A DNA stretch of 27,893 nucleotides from Megasphaera sp. UBA1696 (GTDB lineage: Bacteria; Bacillota; Negativicutes; Veillonellales; Megasphaeraceae), in contig DCJQ01000008.1 in NCBI GenBank assembly GCA_002319965.1, forward strand, positions 1-27,893, in the 5' to 3' direction. A model generated the notes under the pieces. The model worked only from the letters and a program-made list of their open reading frames with translations. It was not told the DNA's origin and did no database searches. Shown here one piece after another: positions 8,549 through 17,372 of this stretch (within the stretch, counting starts at the first letter, position 1; each line of letters starts with the position of its first letter). Position numbers and translations under genes: made by a program.

Positions 8549-10429
8549 ATGGATAGAATCGCCTTTCTGATTTCCGACCTTTCCATGCAGCAGATGGTTC
8601 ACACCATCTTAGACACATATAAGGAGAAATTAGAACAACACCACTTCATCATCGACGTAGAAATCATCGATTTTCCCAACCTCGTCGCCCAAGCCCACGC
8701 CCTGGTCGAAAAAGGGACCAAGGTCATCATCACCACCAGCGGCGCCCACCAGATACTGACCAAGGCCATCGACACCATTCCCATCCTCTGTCTGTACAGC
8801 TCGACCAACGACGCCCTCTATGCCTTGCGGGCCATTGCCCCGAATTACAAAAAAATTCACTTGCTGCTCAATGAAAACTTCATGTTCAACAGGGAAGCCT
8901 GTCCGCCGGAATTGTCGGAGAAAATCGTATTTTATCCCCGATACAGCCTCGATAAGACCCACTTGGAACTCCTCGAACGGGTGCGGCAGATCCCGGTCAC
9001 GGCCGACACGGCCATCGTCGGCTGTCCCCTCCTGCCCCAAATCGCCAATCCCAGCCAGATGCCGATTTATTCCATCAAGCCCAGCGAATCGACGATGCTG
9101 TCGGTTCTGCTCTACGCCCAAGAACTGTTGTCATTCAAAGAAAAGGACAATCAGCAGCTGTCCATGATGTCGTCCATCTTATCCCACGTCACCGACGGCA
9201 TCATCCTCTATTCCACAGGCGGCTCCATTTCCCATCTCAACAAAAGGGCTGCCGACTTTCTGGGCGTATCGGCGACGACGAAAAATATCCGCGATATCTT
9301 CCCCGACTGGGTCGAAGGGAACAAACCGTCCTTCCACGAAACGATCATCCGCCGTCCGCCCTATACCCTCATCGCCAACTCCGACTTCTTTCTCATGGAC
9401 AGCAGCTCCCACTACATCATGACCCTCCGCGACGTCACAGAGCTGCAGCGACTGGAAAAAAATATCCGCTATAAACTGACAAAAACCGGCATGACAGCCC
9501 GACATCACTTTGACGACATCAAGACCGTTGACGACAACATGAAAAAAGTCATTCAGAGAGCCGCCATTATGGCCGAATACAACGCCCCCATCCTGATTCA
9601 AGGCGAAAGCGGCACGGGGAAAGAACTCTTCGCCCAAAGCATCCACAATGCCAGCGACCGCCGCAACGGCCCCTTCGTGGCCATCAACTGCGCCGCCCTG
9701 ACGACGGACCTCCTCGAAAGCGAACTCTTCGGCTACGTCAGCGGCTCCTTCACGGGCGCCCGCAAAGAAGGCAAGGCCGGCCTCTTTGAAATGGCCCACA
9801 AGGGAACGATTTTCCTTGACGAAATCAACAGCATGGCCCCCAGCATCCAATCGAAACTGCTGCGCGTCTTGGAGACGAAACAGGTCATGCGCCTCGGCTC
9901 GGACTACGTCATCCCCCTCGACATCCGCATCATCTCGGCCGGTAACGCCGACCTCATCGCCTCGGTCGAAGCCGGCGAATTCCGCCGCGACTTATACTTC
10001 CGCATCAACACCCTGCGGCTGAATCTGCCGCCGTTAAACGATCGGCCTGACGACATCCTCTACTTATTCACCCACTTCGTCGAAACCTTAAGTCATCAAA
10101 AATGCCACCTCAGTCCGGCCTTAAAAAAAGTCCTCGTCCAGCACAACTGGTGGGGCAACATCCGCGAGCTCCACAGCGTCGCCCTGCGCTACTTCATCTT
10201 TGGCGACACCTTGGATAAGTCCTATGATGCCCTCTTCGACATTGCCGACCAAAATAAAAAAGACGCCCTCCTCGACACGGCGTCTCTTACCCTCAACATG
10301 AAGCACTTAGAAGTGACCATCCAGCAAATCCTCATCGAAGAGCTTCAAGAAAAAGGCTATAGCCAAAAGGATATAGCCAAACTGCTCAACGTATCGCGGC
10401 AGACCATCTTCAATAAGATGCGGCCGTAA
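8549..10429 (+). CDS. Sigma-54-dependent transcriptional activator with PrpR-type sensor domain
   Basis: A 626-residue enhancer-binding protein. Residues 1 to about 195 resemble the PrpR_N ligand-sensing domain, and about 205-320 form a PAS-like region (HVTDGIILYSTGGSISHLN). The AAA+ domain has Walker A GESGTGK at 352-358, the sigma-54 contact loop GSFTGA at 399-404 (a variant of GAFTGA), and Walker B TIFLDEI near 420-426. The C-terminus is a Fis-type helix-turn-helix (GYSQKDIAKLLNVSRQTIFN). GGAG precedes the ATG. It lies divergent from iorAB, whose promoter is of the -24/-12 type, and is convergent with rpoN with only 6 nt between the ends. I infer that it activates the amino-acid fermentation operon. 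The signal is unknown; PrpR homologues sense small metabolites such as 2-methylcitrate. Confidence 0.92.
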   Translation: MDRIAFLISDLSMQQMVHTILDTYKEKLEQHHFIIDVEIIDFPNLVAQAHALVEKGTKVIITTSGAHQILTKAIDTIPILCLYSSTNDALYALRAIAPNYKKIHLLLNENFMFNREACPPELSEKIVFYPRYSLDKTHLELLERVRQIPVTADTAIVGCPLLPQIANPSQMPIYSIKPSESTMLSVLLYAQELLSFKEKDNQQLSMMSSILSHVTDGIILYSTGGSISHLNKRAADFLGVSATTKNIRDIFPDWVEGNKPSFHETIIRRPPYTLIANSDFFLMDSSSHYIMTLRDVTELQRLEKNIRYKLTKTGMTARHHFDDIKTVDDNMKKVIQRAAIMAEYNAPILIQGESGTGKELFAQSIHNASDRRNGPFVAINCAALTTDLLESELFGYVSGSFTGARKEGKAGLFEMAHKGTIFLDEINSMAPSIQSKLLRVLETKQVMRLGSDYVIPLDIRIISAGNADLIASVEAGEFRRDLYFRINTLRLNLPPLNDRPDDILYLFTHFVETLSHQKCHLSPALKKVLVQHNWWGNIRELHSVALRYFIFGDTLDKSYDALFDIADQNKKDALLDTASLTLNMKHLEVTIQQILIEELQEKGYSQKDIAKLLNVSRQTIFNKMRP

Positions 10430-10435
10430 GGGGCC

Positions 10436-11713
10436 TCATCGACATCGGCGCCGGATATTGCTGTTGGGAATATTTAATTTTTGCCGGAACTTCGTAATCG
10501 TCCGCCGGGCTATGGTAATATGAATGGCCGAAAAATAGTCGGCCACGTCCTGGTCCGAATAAGGATGCTCCTTGTCCTCGTTTGCGATAAGCGCCTGAAT
10601 TTTCTTCATGATGGCCTTATCGGAAACAAAGTCCTCTTCCTCGCGCTGACGGCTGTAAGCCGTAGCTAAAAAGGACTGCAGCCCGTATACCTTACCGTCA
10701 AACAGGGCGTATCGGTTGCGGCAGACGCGGCTTACCGTGGCCGTACTGAGGCCCGTTTCCTCAGCAATGTCCTTTTGGCGCAGCGGCTCCAAGGGCTGAC
10801 CGTGGAGAAAATAGCCTTCCTGACGGGTCAAGAGACAAGTCATAACCTGTTCAATGGACAAGCGGCGATAGGCCAAAGCCGACGCCAAATCGTTGAAAGC
10901 TCTCCGTGCTTTGCGGATATAAGCCAGGGTTTTCTTATCTTTCTGGGCTCCATACTCGGCGTATAAATCGTCACGAAAATAGACGTCGGGAAGCTCTTCC
11001 AGCCAGCGGAAAGCCAATGTTCCTCCCTCGTCAAGATAGATTTCGACGTCAGGCCGAATGTAGACTTCATCCTGCTCGATCTGGCCGGCCGGCTGAAGGG
11101 ACAAGGTTTTCAAAAAATCCCGAATGTCGCGCAAATCCTTATCCGATAACTCCAACCCCTGCTGGATTTTCGACCACTTCCCCCGCAGGAAATCGTCATA
11201 GTGCCGGGTCAGGAATTCTTCTGTCTTGGGCGGCCCGTCGCTGCGGCGCCGCGTCTGGATAAGCAGGGCTTCACAAATATTTCGGGCTCCGATGCCCGGC
11301 GGATCAAAGGTCTGGACGAGTTCCAGGCCTTTTTCTAAGTCTTCTTCCGAAAGGCCGTAGCCGTCGCCTAAGGACGACAAGTCGCCTTGGAAAAAGCCTT
11401 TCTCGTCGAGAGAACCGATGACCAGGCCCGCCGCCAAGAGAATCGGCCGCGGCACGGACACGACGCGGAGCTGAGCCATGAGCTGCGATTCGAGGGACGC
11501 ACTGCGGCTTTTAATATTGTCGATCGGCTTTTCGTTTTTATCACCGGCACCGCGGACGTCATGGTAGCGGATGTCGAGTAGTGGATTATCCGTTACCTGT
11601 TCCTGTAGAAAGTCCATCAACTCCTGACCGTGGAGGGCCAAAAGCTGAATCGTCAGGCGCTGGACCTGCATCAATTTCGTTTTTTGTTCAAGCTTAAGCG
11701 ATAAGTTTGCCAT
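10436..11713 (-). CDS. rpoN: RNA polymerase sigma-54 factor
   Basis: A 425-residue sigma-54 factor, slightly short for the family (about 430-490). The N-terminal region I is glutamine/leucine rich (QKTKLMQVQRLTIQLLALHGQEL). The core-binding and helix-turn-helix part includes DIAEETGLSTATVSRVCRNRY, near residue 320. The RpoN box that reads the -24 element is present as IARRTITKFRQKLNIPNS close to the C-terminus. GAGGTG lies 5 nt before the ATG. It follows hydF by 68 nt on the same strand, so read-through from the large operon is possible. Its nearest regulatory partner is the activator gene at 8549-10429. Standard role: it directs RNA polymerase to -24/-12 promoters that need an AAA+ activator. 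Confidence 0.95.
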   Translation of the reverse strand: MANLSLKLEQKTKLMQVQRLTIQLLALHGQELMDFLQEQVTDNPLLDIRYHDVRGAGDKNEKPIDNIKSRSASLESQLMAQLRVVSVPRPILLAAGLVIGSLDEKGFFQGDLSSLGDGYGLSEEDLEKGLELVQTFDPPGIGARNICEALLIQTRRRSDGPPKTEEFLTRHYDDFLRGKWSKIQQGLELSDKDLRDIRDFLKTLSLQPAGQIEQDEVYIRPDVEIYLDEGGTLAFRWLEELPDVYFRDDLYAEYGAQKDKKTLAYIRKARRAFNDLASALAYRRLSIEQVMTCLLTRQEGYFLHGQPLEPLRQKDIAEETGLSTATVSRVCRNRYALFDGKVYGLQSFLATAYSRQREEEDFVSDKAIMKKIQALIANEDKEHPYSDQDVADYFSAIHITIARRTITKFRQKLNIPNSNIRRRCR

Positions 11714-11781
11714 ACATACACCTCACAGCCGAATCTATGCCGGCTGTTTTTTATCGAGTGTCTCCCCCGAAAAAGCCGGTC

Positions 11782-12987
11782 TTAATCGTCCGGCAGAAGT
11801 TCCTGCAAATCGGGGAAGACACTCAGACTCCGCCGCAGGATTCCCTTCATATAGGCAATGGCAATGCCGTAGTTGGTAATAGGAACGGCTTGATCGGCAG
11901 CCGTTTTCATGCGGTATCCCACTTCCCGACCGTTGAGCATGCAGCCACCGCAGTGAATGACCAGGGCATAGGGCGACAAGTCTTCAGGAAAATCGCGGCC
12001 GCTGGCCGTTTCAATCGAGATGTCTTTACCCGTATACTCCTTCAACCAGCGCGGAATCTTGACCGTCCCGATATCATCGCATTGGCGGTGGTGCGTACAA
12101 CCTTCGGCAATGAGAACCTTGTCGCCGTCTTTCAGTTTATCGACGGCGGTAACGCCGCGGACGGCCGATTCCAAGAGGCCCTTATGGCGAGCCATTAAAA
12201 TCGAAAAGGACGTCAGGCGAATATCGTCCGGCGTATCGGCCGAGACTCTGCCAAAGACCTGACTGTCCGTAATGACCAACGACGGCTTTTTCGTAAAGCA
12301 GGACAGGGTATGGGGCAGTTCATCTTCCTTTACGACGATGGCTGCACTGTTGCTGTCGAGGATTTCGCGAATCGTCTGCTGCTGCGGCAGGATGAGGCGT
12401 CCCTTCGGAGCTGCCGAATCGATGGGCACGACCAGGACGACCATATCACCGCGGTCAATGAGGTCGCTGACGATGGGAGCCTCGGCGTCAGTCGGCTTCA
12501 ACCGGGCCAGTTTTTCCTTCAGTTCGTGGATGCCGTCGCCGGTCAAGGCACTGACATGGACGGCATTGTCATCGGCCTCAGCCGCATCCTTCACCAAGTC
12601 CGCCTTATTATAGACGATGAGATGAGGCAGGCCCTTGCTCCGAATGAGGGCCAATACTTCTTCATCGGCCGGAGCCAAGCCTTCCGTCCCATCGACGATG
12701 ACGACGGCAATGTCGGTCTTATTGAGGACCTGCTTCGTCCGGCGCACCCGTTCTTCCCCGAGGGCACCGACGTCGTCGATCCCCGGCGTATCGATGATGA
12801 CCACCGGCCCCAAGGGTAGGAGTTCCATGGCCTTGTAAACGGGGTCCGTCGTCGTCCCCTTGGTATCCGATACGATAGACAGATTTTGGCCGGTAACGGC
12901 GTTTACGACACTCGACTTACCGGCATTGCGGCGGCCGAAAAATCCGATATGGACGCGTTCGCCTGACGGCGTATCATTCATTCCCAT
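11782..12987 (-). CDS. hydF: [FeFe]-hydrogenase maturation GTPase HydF
   Basis: A 401-residue HydF. The N-terminal GTPase domain has P-loop GRRNAGKSS at 18-26, DTPG at 66-69 and NKAD at 127-130. A dimerisation domain follows, and the C-terminal iron-sulfur domain holds CTHH (Cys297, His299) and HCGGC (His345, Cys346, Cys349), which fits the CxHx(46-53)HCxxC cluster signature. In known systems HydF is the scaffold that receives the diiron subcluster made by HydE and HydG and hands it to HydA. Neither hydE nor hydG nor a hydrogenase gene is present here; hydF instead closes an operon of nitrogenase-like and hyp genes. GGAAG precedes the ATG, 16 nt after the upstream gene. Other maturases may lie elsewhere in the genome. 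Confidence 0.93.
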   Translation of the reverse strand: MGMNDTPSGERVHIGFFGRRNAGKSSVVNAVTGQNLSIVSDTKGTTTDPVYKAMELLPLGPVVIIDTPGIDDVGALGEERVRRTKQVLNKTDIAVVIVDGTEGLAPADEEVLALIRSKGLPHLIVYNKADLVKDAAEADDNAVHVSALTGDGIHELKEKLARLKPTDAEAPIVSDLIDRGDMVVLVVPIDSAAPKGRLILPQQQTIREILDSNSAAIVVKEDELPHTLSCFTKKPSLVITDSQVFGRVSADTPDDIRLTSFSILMARHKGLLESAVRGVTAVDKLKDGDKVLIAEGCTHHRQCDDIGTVKIPRWLKEYTGKDISIETASGRDFPEDLSPYALVIHCGGCMLNGREVGYRMKTAADQAVPITNYGIAIAYMKGILRRSLSVFPDLQELLPDD

Positions 12988-13003
12988 GGCCCTTACTTCC
13001 TTT

Positions 13004-13750
13004 CTATACTTCCAGCAGCCGCTGCGCCAAATCGCGATAGATTCGGCTTACGGGCAGCTCGGGATCGCCTTCGACGACGGTCATTCCCTTGTTTTCATAA
13101 TACTGGATTTCCTTGCTGCGGGGAATGTCGGCCACGATGGGCAGGCCGTGTTCATCGGCAAAGGCTTTGACCGTTTCATACTCATCGTCGACGTTGCGGC
13201 GATTGAGGATAAGCCCTTTTACCTGAGCGTAACCGCGGCTCTTGAAATTTTCTACGGCTTTAAAGATATTGGCCGCTGCATAGAGGGCCATCTTTTCCCC
13301 CGACGTGACGATGAAGATTTCATCGGCATAACCGTCGCGGATCGGCGCCGAAAAGCCGCCGCAGACGACGTCGCCCAAGACGTCATACATGACGACATCC
13401 GGCGAAAGTTTTTCAAAGACTTCCAGCTCATCGATGAGGTCGAAGGTAGCGATGATGCCCCTTCCGGCGCAGCCAAGGCCCGGCGTCGGTCCGCCCGTTT
13501 CGATGCAGAAGACGCCGCCGTAACCTTCTCGTCCGATGTGTTCAAAGTCGGGACCTTCCGTATATTGGCGGTAGTAATCCATGACCGGCATAACAGGCTC
13601 GCCATGGAGCAGATTCAGCGTCGAATCGGCTTTCGGGTCGCAGCCGATTTGGACGACTTTTTTTCCAATCGATGCCAAAGCCGCCGACACGTTAGCCGTC
13701 GTCGTCGATTTCCCAATGCCGCCTTTTCCATAAATGGCAAATTTCCGCAT
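13004..13750 (-). CDS. NifH-like ATPase/iron protein, set B
   Basis: A 248-residue member of the NifH/BchL/CfbC family, shorter than the usual 270-290. It keeps the ATP site KGGIGKST (9-16), GCDPKADST (36-44) and both [4Fe-4S] ligand cysteines: Cys94 in GLGCAGRG and Cys130 in DVLGDVVCGGF. The Arg of AGRG, target of ADP-ribosylation in some NifH, is retained. Such proteins are homodimers that couple ATP hydrolysis to low-potential electron transfer to a NifD/K-like partner. The partners are presumably the two genes just upstream (13765-16346). AAGGAG lies 7 nt before the ATG. It is clearly similar to the set A protein (23278-24033). It is not nitrogenase NifH by context, because no FeMo-cofactor genes are present. 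Confidence 0.9.
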   Translation of the reverse strand: MRKFAIYGKGGIGKSTTTANVSAALASIGKKVVQIGCDPKADSTLNLLHGEPVMPVMDYYRQYTEGPDFEHIGREGYGGVFCIETGGPTPGLGCAGRGIIATFDLIDELEVFEKLSPDVVMYDVLGDVVCGGFSAPIRDGYADEIFIVTSGEKMALYAAANIFKAVENFKSRGYAQVKGLILNRRNVDDEYETVKAFADEHGLPIVADIPRSKEIQYYENKGMTVVEGDPELPVSRIYRDLAQRLLEV

Positions 13751-13764
13751 AGTCAGTCTCCTTC

Positions 13765-14991
13765 TTATTTCAGTTTATCTTTCATCCATGCCGTAAACGA
13801 CGGGCCGACAAAAATAGGCATATCGTCGTGATAGTGACGGCCGGAATAGGCTTCGTGAGGCATGGAAATAAATTTATCAGGCTCATCCGGCAGTAACCGA
13901 GCATAAATCGGATCGGCAATGACTCGCCGCGCCTTGCGGCATTCCTGACGGATAACGGCTTCGACGCTGGCCACTTCCATATCCTTTAAGAGCCACTGCG
14001 GGGCATCGGATAAGGGGCAGAGCAGGCGAACCTTTTCAACACCCATTTCAGCTTCAAGGAAGGCCTTCATCGACCGGAGATAGACCGGTTCACCGATGAC
14101 CAGCACGTCGCAGGGCGTGTCGTCGTAAGCCTGTTCCGTCTTCCAAGCATTGAGATCGGCCAAGGCATACTGAGCCTTGACGTATTCTTCGTCTCCCGTA
14201 AGGCCGGTCACATAAGAAGAATCGCCCTTTCGCAGGGCTTCCAGCCAATCGGCCGTCCCCTTCTCGCCCATGGGAATGCCGACAACATAGGGAATCCCGT
14301 AGGTGTCGCGGAGGTACTGAGCCAGGTAAAAGGCCGTCGACGAGACGACAACATTGACGTCGGCATCCGCAGCCGTCGAAAGGCCTTCCAAAGTATCCCC
14401 CATAGACCACGAGCTCTGAATCGTAAAACCGGCGTCGGTCACAATCTGTTTCAGCGTCGTGGCATTGCCGACGACGGAAAAGTCGAGAGGTGTCAGCCCT
14501 AATAGGTTGACCCGTTTCGCCGGAAGCTCCGGCTTTTTCGAGGCCGGTTTGACAAACTGCTTAGCCAGCCAAACGTAGGCCCCGCCGGCACCGGGCAGGT
14601 AGCTGTGGATGCCGTCGGTGCGAAAACCTAAGGTCGGAAGACCGGTCCGGTCCGCTACCAAGCGCTGGATGGCTTTAAAGTCAGTGCCGATGGCATTTGG
14701 CATGGGACTGCCGCCGATGGCGATGAAATAAGGCCGGGCCGCTTCGGCAGCTTCGGCGATGTCGTCGATGAGTCGCTGGTCATTGCCCTGAATGGTATCG
14801 ATTTCATTGAGGCCTGAAATATAGACCATGCTCTGCGTATCGTACGACCGCGGTTCGTCGTGCGTGTCGTACGTCGAATTGCAGCCTGATGCATCGTGCA
14901 TGACGATGAGGCCGCCTAATTCATAAAGGGACGAAGCGATGCCGAACATGTCGACGGCATACGTCGATAAGACGCGCTGTGCTTGTTTCAT
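13765..14991 (-). CDS. NifD/K-like nitrogenase-family protein, set B small subunit
   Basis: A 408-residue protein of the nitrogenase component 1 type oxidoreductase family. The N-terminal segment DASGCNSTYDTHDEPRS (Cys37) matches the place of ICDAGGCAGNICGFDEPRW in the set A partner, and GGSPMPNAIGTDF near residue 93 corresponds to the third ligand region of NifD/K but has no cysteine there. It thus has few candidate cluster ligands: one Cys plus nearby Asp and His residues. It probably pairs with the 14988-16346 product. Its ATG overlaps the stop of that gene (ATGA), so the two are translationally coupled; a GTG nine bases earlier is an alternative start. Substrate and cofactor are unknown. 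Confidence 0.82.
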   Translation of the reverse strand: MKQAQRVLSTYAVDMFGIASSLYELGGLIVMHDASGCNSTYDTHDEPRSYDTQSMVYISGLNEIDTIQGNDQRLIDDIAEAAEAARPYFIAIGGSPMPNAIGTDFKAIQRLVADRTGLPTLGFRTDGIHSYLPGAGGAYVWLAKQFVKPASKKPELPAKRVNLLGLTPLDFSVVGNATTLKQIVTDAGFTIQSSWSMGDTLEGLSTAADADVNVVVSSTAFYLAQYLRDTYGIPYVVGIPMGEKGTADWLEALRKGDSSYVTGLTGDEEYVKAQYALADLNAWKTEQAYDDTPCDVLVIGEPVYLRSMKAFLEAEMGVEKVRLLCPLSDAPQWLLKDMEVASVEAVIRQECRKARRVIADPIYARLLPDEPDKFISMPHEAYSGRHYHDDMPIFVGPSFTAWMKDKLK

Positions 14992-16346
14992 CCGTGGCAC
15001 CCCCAGGCTTTTATCTGAATGATTTCCCTCATCTTGGGATTTTCTGCGGCATTGGCCTCGCCGATCCAGTCGAGGATTTTTGAAAGGCCGACGTAACCGT
15101 AGAGGCCGCTGTTTTCGATGAGGTTAACAAAATACTTCGTATCCGTAAAATAAGCCGCCATCTGACCGATAGCCAGGACCTTGCCGAATTTTTTACTGTC
15201 ATCTCGCGGCAGGAGGCCTCGCTTAAAGTGCATGGCCGACCGCAGTTCGAGGTCCGGATATTCCTTCTGCAAGAAGTCAAAGGCCTCCTTTTCCCCCGGT
15301 AAAATCTTATCGAGGTAGACGGCATAAACATGGAAGCCGTGAGTCAAGAGGAACTTGGCCAGACCCAAGGGACGCGGCGTCGCCGTGTAGTCGATGGCAA
15401 TGGGCGTCGATCCCACTTTTTCGAGGAGGGCCTTGGCCTTGGCTTCGATTTCCTGTTCATAGGCGTCACAGTCGGGCATAGCAAGTCCGAAGGCGTCGGC
15501 TGCGGTCTGCAAATTCTGCCGCAAGACAGCGTAGTCATAAGAATACATCAGATAGAGGGCTTCTTGTTTCAAGCGCCGCTTCATATCCTTGGCCGCCGGC
15601 TCGGAGTTTTCCAGAAAATAAATGTTGGCTTCCGATTCGCCCATGGCCTTATACTGCTCGTACGTCTGGCAGTCGGCAAAGTCGTGAATATCGTAGCCGC
15701 CGTCGCGAAGCATGACGCTCAATTCATTATCGGCGTCGACGGGATAGTAGTTGACGACGTAATTGACGGCCTTCTTTCGCGGCAGGGGCTGAACGGCCCG
15801 CATGAGCTGACGGCGACCGAGGACGTCCGGCGAGTAGCGGCGCTGCAGGGTCGGGATCATATAGCCGTCGATGAAGTCGATATCGGGATAGCGTTCGCGC
15901 AGGGTCCCGTAGACGACATTGAGGTCGATGTGCAGGAAGTGCTGCATACAGCTCGTAAAGCCTTCGACGCACTTCGGCCGTTCCGGCAGTTCGTCGATGA
16001 TATGGGCAATGCCGTCAATCATCATTTCTTCTAAGTTGCCCTTGATCAAATTTTCATTGGTCAAGGTAACCATGGAGAAACGGCCGGCACCTTCAGGCAC
16101 TTCATCGGCCGACAAGACGACGCCGTGGAGGCAGCAGGCGCAGCAGACGTAAATTTCATGGCAGCCGGGAATGAGCATCGGCGAATGAGCAATGGTCCAA
16201 TGACCGCGAGCCGGCGAAGCGTACTGCAGGCCGATATAGAAGGGCTTGGGGAAGGACGCCTTGCCAATGGCAATATTGGCCCCATCGGGCGTTACATGGT
16301 TATACCGCCGCGCCTGGGGCGGATTGACTTCGTTTTCGTATATCAT
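14988..16346 (-). CDS. NifD/K-like nitrogenase-family protein, set B large subunit
   Basis: A 452-residue nitrogenase component 1-like protein. Its first ligand region is unusually rich in cysteine: PGCHEIYVCCACCLHG with Cys62, 68, 69, 71 and 72. A second region GFTSCMQHF has Cys133. The protein then shows the alternating Rossmann-like pattern of this family (for example AVNYVVNYYPVD and TPIAIDYTATPRPLGLAKFLLTHGF) and ends KAWGCHG. The C-terminal third has SGLYGYVGLSKILDWI, where nitrogenase-like proteins carry a conserved Gly/aromatic segment. GGAGG lies 7 nt before the ATG, 15 nt after hypE. I expect a heterodimer or tetramer with the next gene's product, reduced by a NifH-like protein. The function is not known. 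Confidence 0.82.
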   Translation of the reverse strand: MIYENEVNPPQARRYNHVTPDGANIAIGKASFPKPFYIGLQYASPARGHWTIAHSPMLIPGCHEIYVCCACCLHGVVLSADEVPEGAGRFSMVTLTNENLIKGNLEEMMIDGIAHIIDELPERPKCVEGFTSCMQHFLHIDLNVVYGTLRERYPDIDFIDGYMIPTLQRRYSPDVLGRRQLMRAVQPLPRKKAVNYVVNYYPVDADNELSVMLRDGGYDIHDFADCQTYEQYKAMGESEANIYFLENSEPAAKDMKRRLKQEALYLMYSYDYAVLRQNLQTAADAFGLAMPDCDAYEQEIEAKAKALLEKVGSTPIAIDYTATPRPLGLAKFLLTHGFHVYAVYLDKILPGEKEAFDFLQKEYPDLELRSAMHFKRGLLPRDDSKKFGKVLAIGQMAAYFTDTKYFVNLIENSGLYGYVGLSKILDWIGEANAAENPKMREIIQIKAWGCHG

Positions 16347-16361
16347 TCCCGTACCTCCAAC

Positions 16362-17366
16362 TTAACAAATGCGGGGCAGCAATTCACCGCCCGGCGGCGG
16401 CAGCAGCGTTTCGGCGCCGATTTCCGTGCGCATGACGACGCGCCCCGGCTGGTCGGCCGTGACTTCGCCGATGATGGCTGCATTCTGCGAGTATTTTCCC
16501 TTACGCAGGACAGCGACGATATCGTCAGCCACATCCCGCGGGGCAACGATAACCAGACGGCCTTCGCAGGCCAGATACAAGGGTTCTAAGCCCAGCATGC
16601 CGCAGACGCCGCGGACGGCGGGATCGACGGGGATGGCCTGGCTGTCCAAGTGGATGCCGACGTTGCTCTGAGCGGCAATTTCATAAAGAACGGTGCCGAC
16701 ACCGCCGCGAGTCGCATCGCGGATGACGTGGATGTCCTTGGTCGTGTTGAGCATGCTTTCGACCGTCCCCCACAAGGGTGCGCAGTCACTGGTCACGTCG
16801 GCGTCGATGCCGAACTGGTTCCGTTCGAGGAGGATCGTGCAGCCGTGACGGCCGACGTCGCCGCTGACGATGATGGCATCGCCCGGTTTTGCCAGGGTGC
16901 CCGAAGTTTGGACGCCGTCCATGATCTGACCGATACCGGTCGTCGTGATGAAGAGGTGGTCGACCTGGCCCTTACCGGCAACTTTCGTATCACCGGCAAC
17001 GATGCGCACGCCGGCTTCGGCTGCCGTTTCGGCCATGGCCTTGGCGTAGGCTTCGACTTTTTCCATGGGAAAACCTTCTTCAATGACGAAGGCACACGAT
17101 AAATAAAGGGGCTTAGCGCCCATGCAGGACAAGTCGTTGACCGTCCCGCAGATGCTTAATTTCCCGATATTGCCGCCGGGAAATTCAGGCGGCGACACGA
17201 TGAAGCCGTCTGTCGTAAAAGCGAGATTCGTCCCGCCAACAGGCAGGACCGCTGCATCGTCCCCGGTAAACTGGGGATTTGAAAAATGAGCTTTAAAGAC
17301 GCGGTCAATGAGTTCCGCCGTCTGCTTGCCGCCGGCGCCGTGTGCTAAGGTAATAAGGTCACTCAT
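16362..17366 (-). CDS. hypE: Carbamoyl dehydratase HypE
   Basis: A 334-residue member of the AIR synthase/SelD-like ATP-grasping family. The N-terminus has LAHGAGGKQTAELI and FTGDDAAVLP, and the protein ends in the diagnostic PRIC, whose terminal cysteine receives the carbamoyl group from HypF and is dehydrated to thiocyanate with ATP. The cyanide is then passed to iron on HypC-HypD. I place the start at the ATG at 17366 because GGAGG is 8 nt upstream; it overlaps the hypD end by 8 nt. Order and overlap with hypD, hypC and hypF show one operon. The cyanide acceptor here need not be a [NiFe] hydrogenase, since none is encoded nearby. Confidence 0.95.
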   Translation of the reverse strand: MSDLITLAHGAGGKQTAELIDRVFKAHFSNPQFTGDDAAVLPVGGTNLAFTTDGFIVSPPEFPGGNIGKLSICGTVNDLSCMGAKPLYLSCAFVIEEGFPMEKVEAYAKAMAETAAEAGVRIVAGDTKVAGKGQVDHLFITTTGIGQIMDGVQTSGTLAKPGDAIIVSGDVGRHGCTILLERNQFGIDADVTSDCAPLWGTVESMLNTTKDIHVIRDATRGGVGTVLYEIAAQSNVGIHLDSQAIPVDPAVRGVCGMLGLEPLYLACEGRLVIVAPRDVADDIVAVLRKGKYSQNAAIIGEVTADQPGRVVMRTEIGAETLLPPPGGELLPRIC

Positions 17367-17372
17367 GGGCAT
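17359..17372 (-). other. hypD-hypE overlap and start-site choice
   Basis: The hypE start lies inside the hypD coding end. Three in-frame starts are close together. GGAGG at about 17375-17379 stands 8 nt from the ATG at 17366 but only 2 nt from the ATG at 17372's upstream neighbour, so 17366 (MSDL, which also matches the usual HypE N-terminus) is preferred. Confidence 0.6.

Noticed and set aside
8630..9850. Minus-strand open frames within the sigma-54 activator gene
   Set aside because: The plus-strand frame encodes a complete activator with Walker motifs and HTH; the opposite frames are shadows.
11725..11752. Hairpin with T run between rpoN and hydF read on the plus strand
   Set aside because: A 7-bp stem followed by six T would act on plus-strand transcripts, but no plus-strand gene ends there. 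In the direction of hydF and rpoN no T run follows. Possibly antisense termination or chance, so not listed as a terminator.
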